A stretch of DNA of 64,000 bases from Polaromonas sp047303325 (GTDB lineage Bacteria > Pseudomonadota > Gammaproteobacteria > Burkholderiales > Burkholderiaceae_C): contig NZ_JBKBEX010000002.1 in assembly GCF_047303325.1 (NCBI RefSeq), positions 1 to 64,000 on the forward strand, in the 5' to 3' direction. The notes under the pieces are model-generated. The model searched no databases and was not told the origin of the DNA. It saw only the letters and a program-made list of their open reading frames with translations. The position numbers were made by a program, and so were the translations under genes. Of the stretch, positions 1 through 9,500 are shown one piece after another (the stretch's first letter is position 1; each line of letters starts with the position of its first letter).

Positions 1-346
1 GTGCCACCACCTGGGGCGGGGGCACAAACTCGGGCGCCAGCGGGCCGAAGGGATCGCGCACCACCATTTTGTTCATGCGCAGGCTGGGGCTGTTCATCGC
101 GATCTCCACTCGCTGCGAGGGTGCTTCGGCCGGGAGCGGCGGTGCATCGGCAACCTGCGCCGGTGTTGCCGGCGCGCTTCGCTGGCGCGGCGCGGCTGCC
201 AGGTCAAGGTCGTCATCACTCGCTTGCAATTTGCCCTGCATGGCAGCCGCCAGTACAAAGCTGCCCAGGCCCGCCGCGATCAATACAGCGGCTTTCTTCC
301 AGCCGATCCGCGTGGTGCCGCCAGTATGGGAGGAGGCCTGGCTCAC
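1..346 (-). CDS. Type II secretion GspC/PilP-like protein (N-terminus, cut by window edge)
   Basis: About 115 codons are visible, running off the left edge. The likely start is a GTG at 344-346 that overlaps the TGA of the preceding gene (GTGA), matching the 4-bp overlaps along the rest of this operon. The protein begins with a short basic segment, one hydrophobic helix (about residues 17-34), an Ala/Pro-rich linker, then a segment around RDPFGPLAPEF. A single N-terminal membrane anchor, a Pro-rich linker and a motif resembling an HR-type 'RDPF' segment is the layout of GspC and PilP inner-membrane proteins, which connect the secretion platform to the outer-membrane secretin. A secretin gene would be expected just outside the window. 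The family call is an inference from layout and operon position. Confidence 0.55.
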   Translation of the reverse strand, partial: MSQASSHTGGTTRIGWKKAAVLIAAGLGSFVLAAAMQGKLQASDDDLDLAAAPRQRSAPATPAQVADAPPLPAEAPSQRVEIAMNSPSLRMNKMVVRDPFGPLAPEFVPPPQVVA

Positions 347-996
347 GGCATGCCTTTCGTGCCGGACGGTTCCGGGGCACTCGCCGGAATCCTTCCTGCC
401 ATGGGCTGCGTGCCCGGGGCCTGGGCCGCGCGTGGTGAATACACCAGCGCGAGTTTGAGGAAGACCTGGTGTTTCACGGTAGTGCCGTCCTTGCGTTCTA
501 TGCGCAACTCCTGCACCGCCGCGTGCGGCATGGCATTGAGCACACTCGCCAGGAATTCCTTGAGCGTGCCGTAGTTTTCGTTGATGCGCAGGTCCACCAG
601 GCGGGTGTCCAGGCCCAGAGCTGTCGGGTCCGCGTCGCGGTAGTCGCCGCTGGCCAGCACAATGCCCTGGCTTTTGGCGATGTCAAAAATCTGCGCCAGA
701 TCGGCCGTGTAGTCGCTGGCAGGCGGAAAGATCACGGGCACGCCCCGCACGGCGCTCGCGGCGGCTTTGGGGCTTGGCTTCTGGGCCTGGCGCAGTTCCA
801 ACTGCAGCTTGTTTTTTTGCAGGCGCAGTTGCTGCGACAGGCCCAGCAGCAGCGCGCCCACCAGCAGCAGCCCAATGCCACAGAGCACGGGCCAGCCCAG
901 GGCGCGCAGCGGCGCCAGGCCCGCGCCGCCGCCAAGGCGACCAAGGCGACCAAGGCGGCCAAGCGCCGTGGTGATGAAAGCGGGGCCGCGCGTCAT
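343..996 (-). CDS. PilO/GspM-like type II secretion platform protein
   Basis: A protein of 217 aa with a basic N-terminus, one transmembrane helix (about residues 33-54), a short charged coiled-coil region (about 55-75) and a C-terminal alpha/beta domain containing LRINENYGTLKEFL, as in PilO/GspM ferredoxin-like folds. Such proteins sit in the inner membrane and pair with PilN/GspL to form the assembly platform for a pseudopilus. The start overlaps the stop of the PilN-like gene by 4 bp and the stop overlaps the next start, so translation is probably coupled. The N-terminus has a short repeat (GRLGRLGRLGG). Classical GspM proteins are similar in length; the PilO resemblance is stronger by eye. 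No enzymatic role is expected. Confidence 0.6.
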   Translation of the reverse strand: MTRGPAFITTALGRLGRLGRLGGGAGLAPLRALGWPVLCGIGLLLVGALLLGLSQQLRLQKNKLQLELRQAQKPSPKAAASAVRGVPVIFPPASDYTADLAQIFDIAKSQGIVLASGDYRDADPTALGLDTRLVDLRINENYGTLKEFLASVLNAMPHAAVQELRIERKDGTTVKHQVFLKLALVYSPRAAQAPGTQPMAGRIPASAPEPSGTKGMP

Positions 997-1685
997 GGCG
1001 AGGGCGCCTTGTTGAGGCCGGGTTTCAACGCGGGAGTCGAGACTTGCGCCGGCATCAGCGGTGTCAGCGGCGTCTGTGGGAGGAGTGCGCCGGCGGGCGG
1101 CTCTTTGGCCAGGAACACCCCTTCGTTCAAGCGGTTCCAGCCCGCCGTCAGCCGGAAGCGAAAGGTGGCTGGGCTGCTGCGTTCGTCAAGCTGGTGGCTC
1201 ACGATGCGCACGTCGGAGAAACCGCTGACCGTGCTGAGCGCCTCGGTATAGGCCAGCATGGAGGGGTAGTTGGACGCCATCAAGGTCAGCTCTATCTTGC
1301 GGCCGGCCGGGTTGGCGGTGTTGGGCACCATGGACAGCAGGGTGACCCGGCCTTCCACGGTATCGGCCGCGGCCTCCAGGGCTTCAAACATCAGCGACCA
1401 GGGCGTTTGCAGCAAGGCTTCGAGCTGGCGCCTGGCCTTGATCTTCTCGAGCATGGCGGGGTTGTTCTCGGCCCGCCGCATCTGCTCGTTGAGCGCGTTT
1501 TGCTGTTTCGAAATTTTTGCCTGCTGCGAGCGCACGCCTTCGAGCTGCGTGCCGGCGCGCAAGCTGATATAGAGGCCGGCCAGCGCGATGCAAACCCCCG
1601 CGGCCAGGATGAGCCAGCTCAGCGGGCGGTAGCGCGCTGCGTCCGGCGCGAACTCAAAAGGGCTTTCGACCAGGCGCCGGCTCAT
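993..1685 (-). CDS. PilN-like type II secretion/pilus assembly protein
   Basis: A 230-aa protein with a short cytoplasmic tail, one transmembrane helix (about residues 22-42), a coiled coil (about 45-80) and a C-terminal periplasmic domain that includes ITLMA/LTLMASNYPSML and a segment on per-residue differences typical of PilN/GspL periplasmic domains. In type IV pili, the PilN cytoplasmic tail binds PilM; here the PilM-like gene is immediately upstream with a 4-bp overlap. In standard T2SS the PilM and PilN parts are fused as GspL, so this operon keeps the pilus-like split form. It is expected at the inner membrane as part of the platform that couples the ATPase to pseudopilus growth. The family is inferred from architecture and gene order. 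Confidence 0.6.
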   Translation of the reverse strand: MSRRLVESPFEFAPDAARYRPLSWLILAAGVCIALAGLYISLRAGTQLEGVRSQQAKISKQQNALNEQMRRAENNPAMLEKIKARRQLEALLQTPWSLMFEALEAAADTVEGRVTLLSMVPNTANPAGRKIELTLMASNYPSMLAYTEALSTVSGFSDVRIVSHQLDERSSPATFRFRLTAGWNRLNEGVFLAKEPPAGALLPQTPLTPLMPAQVSTPALKPGLNKAPSP

Positions 1686-2551
1686 GCTGCAAGCTCCCCG
1701 GGGGCAGCCGGTACTGGCGTTTGCGTCGTGTGGGCCGGCCAGGCGCAGGGAACGACCTGCTCCTCAAGGCCCGCGCCCGAGGCGATCAGGAAACGCTGCA
1801 GCGCGGGTTGCAACCAGGGGTCGCTGTCGGCCGACGGCGCCTGCGTGACGGTGCGCCAGGCATTCACGGCGCTGCCGTCCACCAGGCGGATAAAACTCAG
1901 CGCCGCATGGCGGTGGCCCGAGGGATCGAGCTCCGTCCACACAAGCGTGCGCGCATCGCGCCGGCGCCGGCTGGCTTTGAGTTCGCTGTCCAGCCGTTCC
2001 ACAATCGCCGGCTGGCAGCTTGCCAGTGCCATGCGCTGGGCCTGGGCCAGTGCCTGCAGGCCGGCGACCAGGGCTGATTCGAGCGTGATCACGCACAGAT
2101 GTGCCTGGCTGGCCTCCATGCGCCAGCGCACGTCGTGCGCCGCCGCCTCCGCGCCCATGGCCTCTTGCGTCACCGCTTTCGCCACGGCCCGCAGCTGTTG
2201 TTCCGAGCGCGCCGAAGGCGAGGACAGATCCATGGGCGCGACGCCGACATAAGAAGCGCTTACGCCCGTGCGCACCACCAGGCGGCAGCCGTCGAGTGAT
2301 GTCGGGTGGCGCGCGCGCAGCGCCTGCAGGGCTTGCGCGCCGGCTTCAAACAGGGCGGCCAGGGTTTCGGCGCGTGTGGCGCCGGGCGCCCAGCCGGCTG
2401 TCTCGGTCAGCGCGGCGGCCGGTGTCGGTTCAAGCGGCTTGCGCTGTCGCTGCAGCCTGCGCAGCACGCGGCTGCCCCAGCCGGCCACGGCCGGCCTGAG
2501 CGTCGCCCGCAACTGGGCGGCGCTGATGTCGAGCTCGATCACGGGCTTCAT
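1682..2551 (-). CDS. PilM-like cytoplasmic actin-fold protein of the secretion platform
   Basis: This 289-aa protein has no signal peptide or membrane helix. It begins with an IELDISAAQLRA-like strand and has the alternating strand/helix pattern of the PilM/GspL cytoplasmic domain, an actin-like ATPase fold. Sequence conservation is poor and the usual phosphate-binding motifs of PilM are not evident, so nucleotide binding may be lost. The position between gspE and the PilN-like gene, with 4-bp overlaps on both sides, fits a protein linking the ATPase to the membrane platform. The identification is mainly positional, and it could equally be annotated as a hypothetical protein of a T2SS operon. 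Confidence 0.5.
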   Translation of the reverse strand: MKPVIELDISAAQLRATLRPAVAGWGSRVLRRLQRQRKPLEPTPAAALTETAGWAPGATRAETLAALFEAGAQALQALRARHPTSLDGCRLVVRTGVSASYVGVAPMDLSSPSARSEQQLRAVAKAVTQEAMGAEAAAHDVRWRMEASQAHLCVITLESALVAGLQALAQAQRMALASCQPAIVERLDSELKASRRRRDARTLVWTELDPSGHRHAALSFIRLVDGSAVNAWRTVTQAPSADSDPWLQPALQRFLIASGAGLEEQVVPCAWPAHTTQTPVPAAPGELAA

Positions 2552-4338
2552 GATGGAACGGCCTCCGCCGGCGCCGCGGCCTGCAGGTTTTCACGCGGGG
2601 TGACGCGGTTGATTTCTTCCACCGTGGTCTTCCCGTTCATGGCCAGGGCCACGGCCGAGTCGCGCAGGCTCATAAAACCCTTGCCGCGCGCGACCTGCTT
2701 GATCTGCGAGATGGGCGCCTGCCGCACCAGCAGGTCGCGGATGTCGTCGTCCATCTCCAGCGTCTCGGCAATCGCCAGGCGCCCCTTGTAGCCGGTGCCG
2801 CGGCAATGCGCGCAACCCACGGCCTGCATGAATTTGGCCTGTCCCAGGTCCAGGCGATCCGCAGGAATGCCCAGCCGCGTCAGCTGCTCGGGGGCCAAAT
2901 CGGCGGGTGCCGCGCAATGCGTGCACACGGCGCGCAGCAGGCGCTGGGCGACGATGCCGTTGAGCGCCGACACCAGGCTGTAGCTGTCGACGTTCATGTT
3001 CTTGAAGCGGCCGATCACGTCGAACACATTGTTGGCATGCACCGTGGTGAACACCTGATGGCCGGTGAGCGCCGCCTGCACCGCGATCTGCGCCGTCTCG
3101 GCATCGCGTATCTCGCCCACCATGATCTTGTCCGGGTCGTGGCGCAGCACCGAGCGCAGCCCGCGCGCGAAGGTCAGGCCTTTCTTCTCGTTGACGGGAA
3201 TCTGCAGCACGCCCTTGAGCTGGTACTCGATGGGGTCTTCAATCGTGATGATCTTGTCCAGGCCGGTGTTGATCTCGGAAATCGCCGCGTACAGCGTGGT
3301 CGTCTTGCCGCTGCCGGTGGGCCCGGTCACCAGCAGCAGGCCATAGGGCAGGCCCGATGCCTGGCGGATAAAGTCCTTGGCGCTTTGCGCGAAGCTCAGC
3401 GTGTCCAGGCTCAGGGTCTGGAACTGGCCGGTCAGGTGCTTGCGGTCCAGCACGCGCAGCACGGCATCCTCGCCGAACAGGTTGGGCATGATGGAGACCC
3501 GGAAGTCGATCTCGCGCCGCTCGACGCGTACCTTGAAGCGGCCGTCCTGCGGCGTGCGCCGCTCCGAGATGTCGAGCTCGGACAGCACCTTGATGCGCGA
3601 AATCGCCTGTTGCCCCATCTCGGCGCTGTCGATGCGCTTGACGTTTTCCAGTACGCCGTCGATGCGGTACTTGACGTGCAGGCCGGCCGGCTGGGTTTCA
3701 AAGTGGATGTCGGACGCGCCCATCTTGAGCGCGTCGTACAGAATCGAATCGACCAGGCGTACCAGCGGGTTGGCCGTGGTCTCTATGCCCGCGATGGACA
3801 GGACCACGACGGAGGCATCGACGGATTCCGCCTGCGCAAGGCCGCCGGCGTCTTCCTCGTCGGCGCTGCCCATGGCCATCAGGTTGCGTTCGGCATGCGC
3901 GAGCCAGGCTTGCACGTCTTCGGCCAGCGCCAGCCCGCGCACGACTTCATCGGCGCCGCCGCCCAGTTGCAGGTCTATCCATTCCTGGCCCTTGAGGTCC
4001 AGCGGGTCGCTGACGACCACGGTGCGCAGCTTGTCGCCGTAAGGGGCTGTGGACCAGCCGGCCAGGCAGCCGCGCGCCTGGCAGTCGGCAAACGCGATCA
4101 GCTCGAAGTCTGGCGTTATGCCCTGCAACTCTTGTGTGGCCATGGCGCGCAGGCCCAGCGCGGCCGCGACATCGGCCAGCACCTGCGCGGCCTCCAGCCC
4201 GCTTTGCTGCACCATCCACTGCAGGCGCGAACCCACAGCCGCCGCCTGCACGGCTTGCTGCATCAGCGCGCGCCCGACCCGGCCGCTGTCCGCTTTGGCC
4301 GGCAGCGCAAGGGAAACAAGGGGGAGGGGGGCGTTCAT
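2548..4338 (-). CDS. gspE: GspE/PulE-type secretion ATPase
   Basis: A 596-aa hexameric ATPase that powers pseudopilus assembly from the cytoplasmic face. Walker A (GPTGSGKT, about residue 337), Walker B with the catalytic Glu (KIMVGEIRD, about 404) and an Asp box/His box region are intact. Two CxxC pairs (CTHC about 469, CAHC about 508) form the zinc module typical of GspE/PilB. The N-terminal part resembles the N1E-type domain that docks on PilM/GspL. The reading frame stays open upstream to 4419, but that extension runs into gspF and has no family resemblance; the ATG at 4336-4338, 19 nt after the gspF stop, is preferred although its ribosome binding site is weak. Its stop overlaps the PilM-like gene. 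Confidence 0.93.
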   Translation of the reverse strand: MNAPLPLVSLALPAKADSGRVGRALMQQAVQAAAVGSRLQWMVQQSGLEAAQVLADVAAALGLRAMATQELQGITPDFELIAFADCQARGCLAGWSTAPYGDKLRTVVVSDPLDLKGQEWIDLQLGGGADEVVRGLALAEDVQAWLAHAERNLMAMGSADEEDAGGLAQAESVDASVVVLSIAGIETTANPLVRLVDSILYDALKMGASDIHFETQPAGLHVKYRIDGVLENVKRIDSAEMGQQAISRIKVLSELDISERRTPQDGRFKVRVERREIDFRVSIMPNLFGEDAVLRVLDRKHLTGQFQTLSLDTLSFAQSAKDFIRQASGLPYGLLLVTGPTGSGKTTTLYAAISEINTGLDKIITIEDPIEYQLKGVLQIPVNEKKGLTFARGLRSVLRHDPDKIMVGEIRDAETAQIAVQAALTGHQVFTTVHANNVFDVIGRFKNMNVDSYSLVSALNGIVAQRLLRAVCTHCAAPADLAPEQLTRLGIPADRLDLGQAKFMQAVGCAHCRGTGYKGRLAIAETLEMDDDIRDLLVRQAPISQIKQVARGKGFMSLRDSAVALAMNGKTTVEEINRVTPRENLQAAAPAEAVPS

Positions 4339-4357
4339 GGGGAAGGCGCTTGTGCTA

Positions 4358-5596
4358 TCAGGACAAAGTGGAAGCCAGGTCAAAGATCGGCAAATACATA
4401 AGCACCACGATGGCGCCAATCACGGTGCCTATCACGATCATCAGCGCGGGCTCGATGACGCGCGTGGCCACGTCGATGGAGCGCTGCAGCCGGCGCTCGT
4501 AAAACTGCGCGATGCGCTCCAGCATTTCCGACATGGAGCCGGTGCGCTCCGCCACCTTGAGCATGCTGGTGGCCACCGCGTCGGACAAGCCCGCGCCCGA
4601 CAGGGCCGCGCTCATGCTCAGGCCTTCGCGCATCAGCAGGGTGGCACGCTCCAGCCGTTCGCGGTCGGCGTCGCCCAGCAGCTTGGCGCCGTGCGCCATC
4701 GCGCGGTGGATCACAATGCCGCGCGAAACCAGAATCGACATGGTGCGGTAGAGCTGCAGGTGCTGGAACTCGCGGATCACGCCGGCGATATAAGGAATGC
4801 GCTGCAGCCAGCGCGAACGCACGCCGTGCGCGCGAAAGTGCGCGACCACCCAGGCCCCCAGCGCGAAGATGCCGCCGAAGAACAGCGCCAGCACCCAGGG
4901 CCGGTCGGCCACCAGCCGGCCCCAGGCCATCAGGCCGGAGGACAGCATGGGCAGCTGCGTGCGCGTGCCGTCCAAGAGGCCCGCGAAGCGCGGAATCACC
5001 ACACCCATGAGGAACATCACCACCAACCCGCCCACCACCAGCAGCACCAGGGGGTAGACAGAGGCGCCTATGAGCTTGTCCTTGAGCGCCTGCATTTCAC
5101 GCTGGTGGGCGGCATAGCGTGCCAGGCCCTTGCCGAGGTCGCCCGTGCGCTCGCTGGCCTCCACCGTGGCGACCAGCAGCTCGGGGAAAGCACCCGTCAG
5201 CTGCATGGCCGCGGAGAGGGTGCGCCCTTCCGATACCGCGCGCGTCACCTGCTCCATAAGCTCGCGCCGCGCGCCGGCGCTTTCCTTGATGCTCAGGGTC
5301 TGTAGCGCTTCGGTGACGCTGAGGCCCGCGTCTATCAGTGCCGCGAAGTCCTGCGAGAAGGAGGCGGTGTCCAGTCCCGCGCGCGAGGGCGCCGCGGATT
5401 TGCCGCGCACCAGGCCGCCAAGGCCGCCGAGGCCGGCACCGGATTCTTTGGCGGCCTCGCAGCTCAGCACCGTGAAGCCGCCGCGCGCGGTCTGCGCCAG
5501 CGCTTCAGCCGCCGTGGCCGCGCGCACCTGGCGCGACGCGATGCGCCCCGCGCCGTCACGGGTGACGACCTCGTAGGTGGCGTGAGCCGCGGCCAT
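4358..5596 (-). CDS. gspF: GspF/PilC-type secretion inner-membrane protein
   Basis: The 412-aa product has the duplicated GspF layout: two related cytoplasmic helical domains, each carrying an ERTG-type motif (ASERTGDLGKGL about residue 148 and AERTGSMSEML about 345), separated by membrane helices near residues 178-200 and 225-247, with a last helix at about 378-400. It forms the platform on which GspE acts. A Gly-rich low-complexity stretch (about residues 54-62) links the N-terminal extension to the first domain. It lies 29 nt downstream of gspG and 19 nt upstream of gspE on the same strand, clearly one transcription unit. Length agrees with the family (about 400 aa). Confidence 0.93.
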   Translation of the reverse strand: MAAAHATYEVVTRDGAGRIASRQVRAATAAEALAQTARGGFTVLSCEAAKESGAGLGGLGGLVRGKSAAPSRAGLDTASFSQDFAALIDAGLSVTEALQTLSIKESAGARRELMEQVTRAVSEGRTLSAAMQLTGAFPELLVATVEASERTGDLGKGLARYAAHQREMQALKDKLIGASVYPLVLLVVGGLVVMFLMGVVIPRFAGLLDGTRTQLPMLSSGLMAWGRLVADRPWVLALFFGGIFALGAWVVAHFRAHGVRSRWLQRIPYIAGVIREFQHLQLYRTMSILVSRGIVIHRAMAHGAKLLGDADRERLERATLLMREGLSMSAALSGAGLSDAVATSMLKVAERTGSMSEMLERIAQFYERRLQRSIDVATRVIEPALMIVIGTVIGAIVVLMYLPIFDLASTLS

Positions 5597-5625
5597 GTGA
5601 AACGTGAGGGCGCTGCTGGGCGCCG

Positions 5626-6078
5626 TCAGTTGGCCGAATGCAGCGAGACGTCCTGCGCCTCGCCGGTGCCGCCGGGTTTGCCGTCAGCGCCGTAGGAAAT
5701 GATGTCGATGCCGCCTGAGCCCGGCAGCAGCACATAGGCGTAGTCGTTACCCCAGGGGTCGGTCGGCAGGGCTTTCTTGAGGTAAGGCCCCTGCCACTTG
5801 CTGACGCCTGAGGGCTGGGTATTCAGCGCATTGAGTCCCTGCTCGGCCGTCGGGTAGCTGCCGACATCGAGACGGTATTGGTCCAGCGCCTTGTCGAGTG
5901 ATTCGATCTGCGCCTTGGCGATCTTGGATTTGGACTTGCTGACCGAGTCAAAGTAACGCGGCGCAACCAGTCCCGCCAGCAGGCCGATGATGACCACCAC
6001 CACCAGCAGCTCCAGCAGCGTGAAGCCGCGCGTGCGTTTGCCGCCCGCAGGTGCGGACCGGATTTGCATCGGGTGCAT
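5626..6078 (-). CDS. gspG: GspG major pseudopilin
   Basis: This is the major subunit of the periplasmic pseudopilus. The prepilin cleavage site RTRG/FTLLELL, the Glu at +5 and the following hydrophobic helix are clear. The C-terminal domain holds the calcium-site region typical of GspG (DPWGNDYAYVLLPG, then SYGADGKPGG). The frame is open to 6132 (168 aa), but the first ATG there has no ribosome binding site. An AGGGG motif lies 7 nt before a TTG at 6088-6090, and an ATG follows at 6078 with the same motif 19 nt away. Either gives a normal short leader (18-22 residues before the cleaved Gly/Phe bond), so the N-terminus is uncertain by up to 18 residues. It is the first gene of the operon. Confidence 0.92.
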   Translation of the reverse strand: MHPMQIRSAPAGGKRTRGFTLLELLVVVVIIGLLAGLVAPRYFDSVSKSKSKIAKAQIESLDKALDQYRLDVGSYPTAEQGLNALNTQPSGVSKWQGPYLKKALPTDPWGNDYAYVLLPGSGGIDIISYGADGKPGGTGEAQDVSLHSAN

Positions 6079-6586
6079 GAAGAAATTCAAAAAGTTTCCC
6101 CTCCCAGGGAAATGCTTGGATGCATTTTTCAACCGCGAAAAAATTTATTTTTACTTGAGCAGCCGTGCCGCTTGTCGTGACCTGCGTTCTTCTTAATTCC
6201 GCGCAGCTTGATACTCAAAAGGTATTCAATTCAATGTGAAATTGAATTGAAGCCCCGCGCACCAACGCCAAGGCCGGTCGGATTCTGCCAGAAGGGCATG
6301 GCATTGGTAAGAGTGAAATATTTACAACGGAAGGTTTCGTTGTTCCATACGCACACTTAGGATTTCTCTCCTGCAGATAGAGGGTGACAAGCGCAAGGCT
6401 CGTTACTAGCCTCCGTGCTCATTTGCTGGCTGAAGCGCAATAAGAGAAAAAAAGAAAAATCAAAGAGGGATTCACGTGGGTTCTTTTCAACGGCCCGCAC
6501 CGGGCATGGTGCGAATAGCTTTGCTGTGGTCGCATGAAGCGGGCAGGGCCGCTCAAGTGTATGTCCGGAAACTTGTAAAGGTGCTT
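6079..6586. other. Divergent intergenic region between gspG and the Rhs module
   Basis: About 500 nt, AT-rich compared with its neighbours, separates the leftward secretion operon from the rightward Rhs array. It contains a perfect 11-bp inverted repeat (6225-6251), a weaker one at 6324-6343 (ACAACG...CGTTGT), and no convincing coding sequence. The frame of the Rhs ORF is open back to a GTG at 6476, but that extension is not signal-peptide-like. No promoter could be assigned with confidence on either strand. Confidence 0.6.
6225..6251. promoter_or_regulatory. Perfect 11-bp palindrome, candidate operator
   Basis: The arms TTCAATTCAAT and ATTGAATTGAA are exact reverse complements separated by GTGAA. 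The site lies about 150 nt upstream of gspG and 335 nt upstream of the Rhs start, in an AT-rich region. Its size and symmetry suit a dimeric regulator; there is no T-tract, so a terminator is unlikely. The regulator is unknown. Confidence 0.5.
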
Positions 6587-9500
6587 ATGCCGAAAGAATT
6601 TATGCGGCGTGTCATTGGCGCGTTTTTCCTGGGCCTTGTGCTTTCCTCCGCTGTCCAGGCTTTTCCGGCAACTCCGGCACGCCAAGGCGTCTCCGCAGGC
6701 AATGGGCCGTGCGCTACGGATTTGGCATCGTCTTGCCAGGCGCAGGGGGTGAGCAATGGTTCCCCATTCATGATCTTGAAAGACACGGTTACCTGGGATG
6801 CAGCGGTGCCGCAGCCGTATATCACGGTGCCGCAATACATCATTTGCGGTGTTGTGCATGCTGGGAGCGCCCTGTTCAGCTCTGCCTACTGCACCATACC
6901 GGCCGGTTGCCCTGACACTGCAACACAGTCCGGCTCCACCTGCACCTGCAAACCCGGCTATATGGAAAACTCCAGTCATGACGGATGTTCCCCGGTTGGC
7001 ACCTTGATCGAAAATAAACGCGCGTCCAAAGTACCTCAAAGCTGTCCGTGGAAAGAGGGCAACCCCATCTATCCCCTGACTGGAGCCAAGGTTGAGCCCG
7101 TCGTCACAGGCATGAGCGTGGGAGGGCAGCCGCTGGTCCTCACCTACGACAGTGCCAAGCAGGCCGCCGCGACCGCAGCTGGCAAAACCCCCAAGACTTT
7201 CGGCAACATGCCCGCCTTGGGCGGCTTGTGGGAAAGCAGCCTGCACCGCAACCTGGTCATGGGAACCGGCGCTTTTGGAGCCATCTTGTACCGCGGCGAT
7301 GGCCATACCGTCAGCTTTCGCTTTTCAGGCAACGCTTATGTCGCCGACGCCGATGTCAATGGAAGCTTCACGGCCATAACCGGAGGCTATCGTTATGTCG
7401 ATGCGAAGTCGCGCACCATCGAGACCTACAACATGGCGGGCCAGCTTACCGACTGGGCCGATACCGCCGGCAACACGCTGACCTTTAGCTACAGCACCGT
7501 AGCCGGGGCGGGTGTTCCGGCAGCCGGGTATCTGCAAAAAGTCACCGACAACAATGGCCGCTTCCTGAGCTTTGCTTACACCTTGCCATCCGGCGGGGTC
7601 GCCGCCCTCGACGGGGTGATCACCAGCGTCAGCGATTCCACGGGCCGCACCATAGGCATCAGCTTCGATACCAGCGGCAACCTGAACCAACTGACTTGGC
7701 CGGACACCAAGACCCGCCAGTTCGTTTACGAGAACACCTCCTTGCCTTGGGCCTTGACTGGTGTGATCGACGAAAAAAACATCCGCTATTCGACCTTCGC
7801 CTACGACACGGCCGGCCGCGCGCTGTCGACCGAACATGCCGGGGGCGTGGAGAAATTCTCGGTGAGCTACACGGCGCCGCCACAGGTCACCATGACGCAG
7901 ACTTACGACTCCGGCACGCAGCTCACCACCCGCACCTACGATTGGCAGGAGCCTGCAGGCGTGCAGCTCACCCGGCCCAACGGGGAAATCGCCAACGGCA
8001 GCACCAGCACCGTGCTGGGCTACCCGCTGCCGACGGGCCTTTCCCAGCCGGCCGGCTCTGGTTGTGCGGCCTCCAACAGCGCCTCCACCTTTGACGCCAG
8101 CGGCAACCTGACGTCCACTGACGACTTCAGCGGCCAGCGCAGCTGCTATGCCTATGACACAGGCAATCGTGAAATCGCGCGGGTTGATGGATTAGCCACC
8201 ACGGCGGCCTGTGCTGGCGTCCTTCCCGGTGCTTCAACCTTGCCTGCTGGAAGCCGCAAGACCGAAACAAGCTGGCATGCCGACTGGCGCCTGCCCGTCA
8301 AGGTGAGCCGGCCTTTGCTGATCACCAGCACGGTGTACCACGGCCAGCCTGATCCGTTTAACGGCAACACCGTGGCCAACTGCACCAGTGCACCAGCCTT
8401 GCCCAACGGCAAAGCCCTGCCCGTGGTGTGCAAGACAGTGGAGCAGGCCACCACGGACGTTGACGGCGCCCAGGGCCTTGCCGCGACGATAGACACAAGC
8501 GTGCCGCCGCGTACTTCCAGCTTTACTTATGACGCCATGGGCCGGGTGCTCACCGGCACCGATCCGTTGAATCGTGTGACCACCCGCGCTTACTACCCCA
8601 CGGCATCGAGTTTTTCCGACTCCGAGGCCAATTCAGATCCGTATTTTTCTTCGGTAAGTGTTCTGTTGCGTGGCGAGGGTGCCAACAATTCAACAACCAT
8701 ACTGGATACTGCCTCCGCCCCCAAGACGATCACCGTGGGTGGCGGGGCCAAGATCAGCACCGCGCAGAAAAAATCCGGCGGCTCGTCCATGACTTTTGGG
8801 GGGGACGGGGACTATCTGACCGTTCCGGCCAGCCCGGGCAACAACCTCAGCTTCGGCACCGGCGACTTCACCATCGAAGCGTGGTTCTACCTGGCTTCGG
8901 CGGGCTCAAGCTACCGAAGTGCTTTGGTGATCCCCTGGGGATCGACAAACATGGCCATTCGCTTTGGGGACGGCGGATTTGGCGGCAGGCTTTTGTATGG
9001 GATCGATTCTTCGACATTCCCCACGCTGTATAGCGCGGACCACTCGCAAGAGACGCTTGTCGGCGCCTGGCACCATGTGGCCCTCACGCGCAACAGCGGT
9101 GTCGCCCGGGCTTTTCTGGACGGCAATTTGCTGACCGTGCGCAACAACAACTTCGGAGGCAGCCCGGTGACTTCCTGGGCTGACACCAGCAACATCACCT
9201 CCGTCACCCAAGCCTACGTCTCCTACCCGAGCGGCCAGACCTGGCATGGTTATATAGACGATGTCCGCATCACCAAAGGTGTGGCCCGTTACACAGCCAG
9301 CTTCACGCCACCCACGGCGCCCGTCAATGATCCGAATGCCATAGGACACCTGGCCGGCGATCTGCAAAGCATCACCAACGCGGCAGGCCACGTCACGCAG
9401 TTCACGCTGTATGACAGGGCAGGGCGCGTGCGACAGATGACCGACCCCAAGGGTGTCGTAACCAACATCACCTACACGCCAAGAGGCTGGGTGAACAGTG

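Noticed and set aside
2806..4401. Long plus-strand frames opposite gspE (and similar long frames opposite alpha-2-macroglobulin, argH and the glucan synthase)
   Set aside because: They are mirror frames caused by high-GC codon bias; they lack family resemblance, start signals and hydropathy patterns, whereas the minus-strand genes have clear motifs.
6476..6586. N-terminal extension of the first Rhs ORF from GTG 6476
   Set aside because: The extension places 37 unlikely residues before a good signal peptide, and ATG 6587 has a proper AAAGG ribosome binding site.
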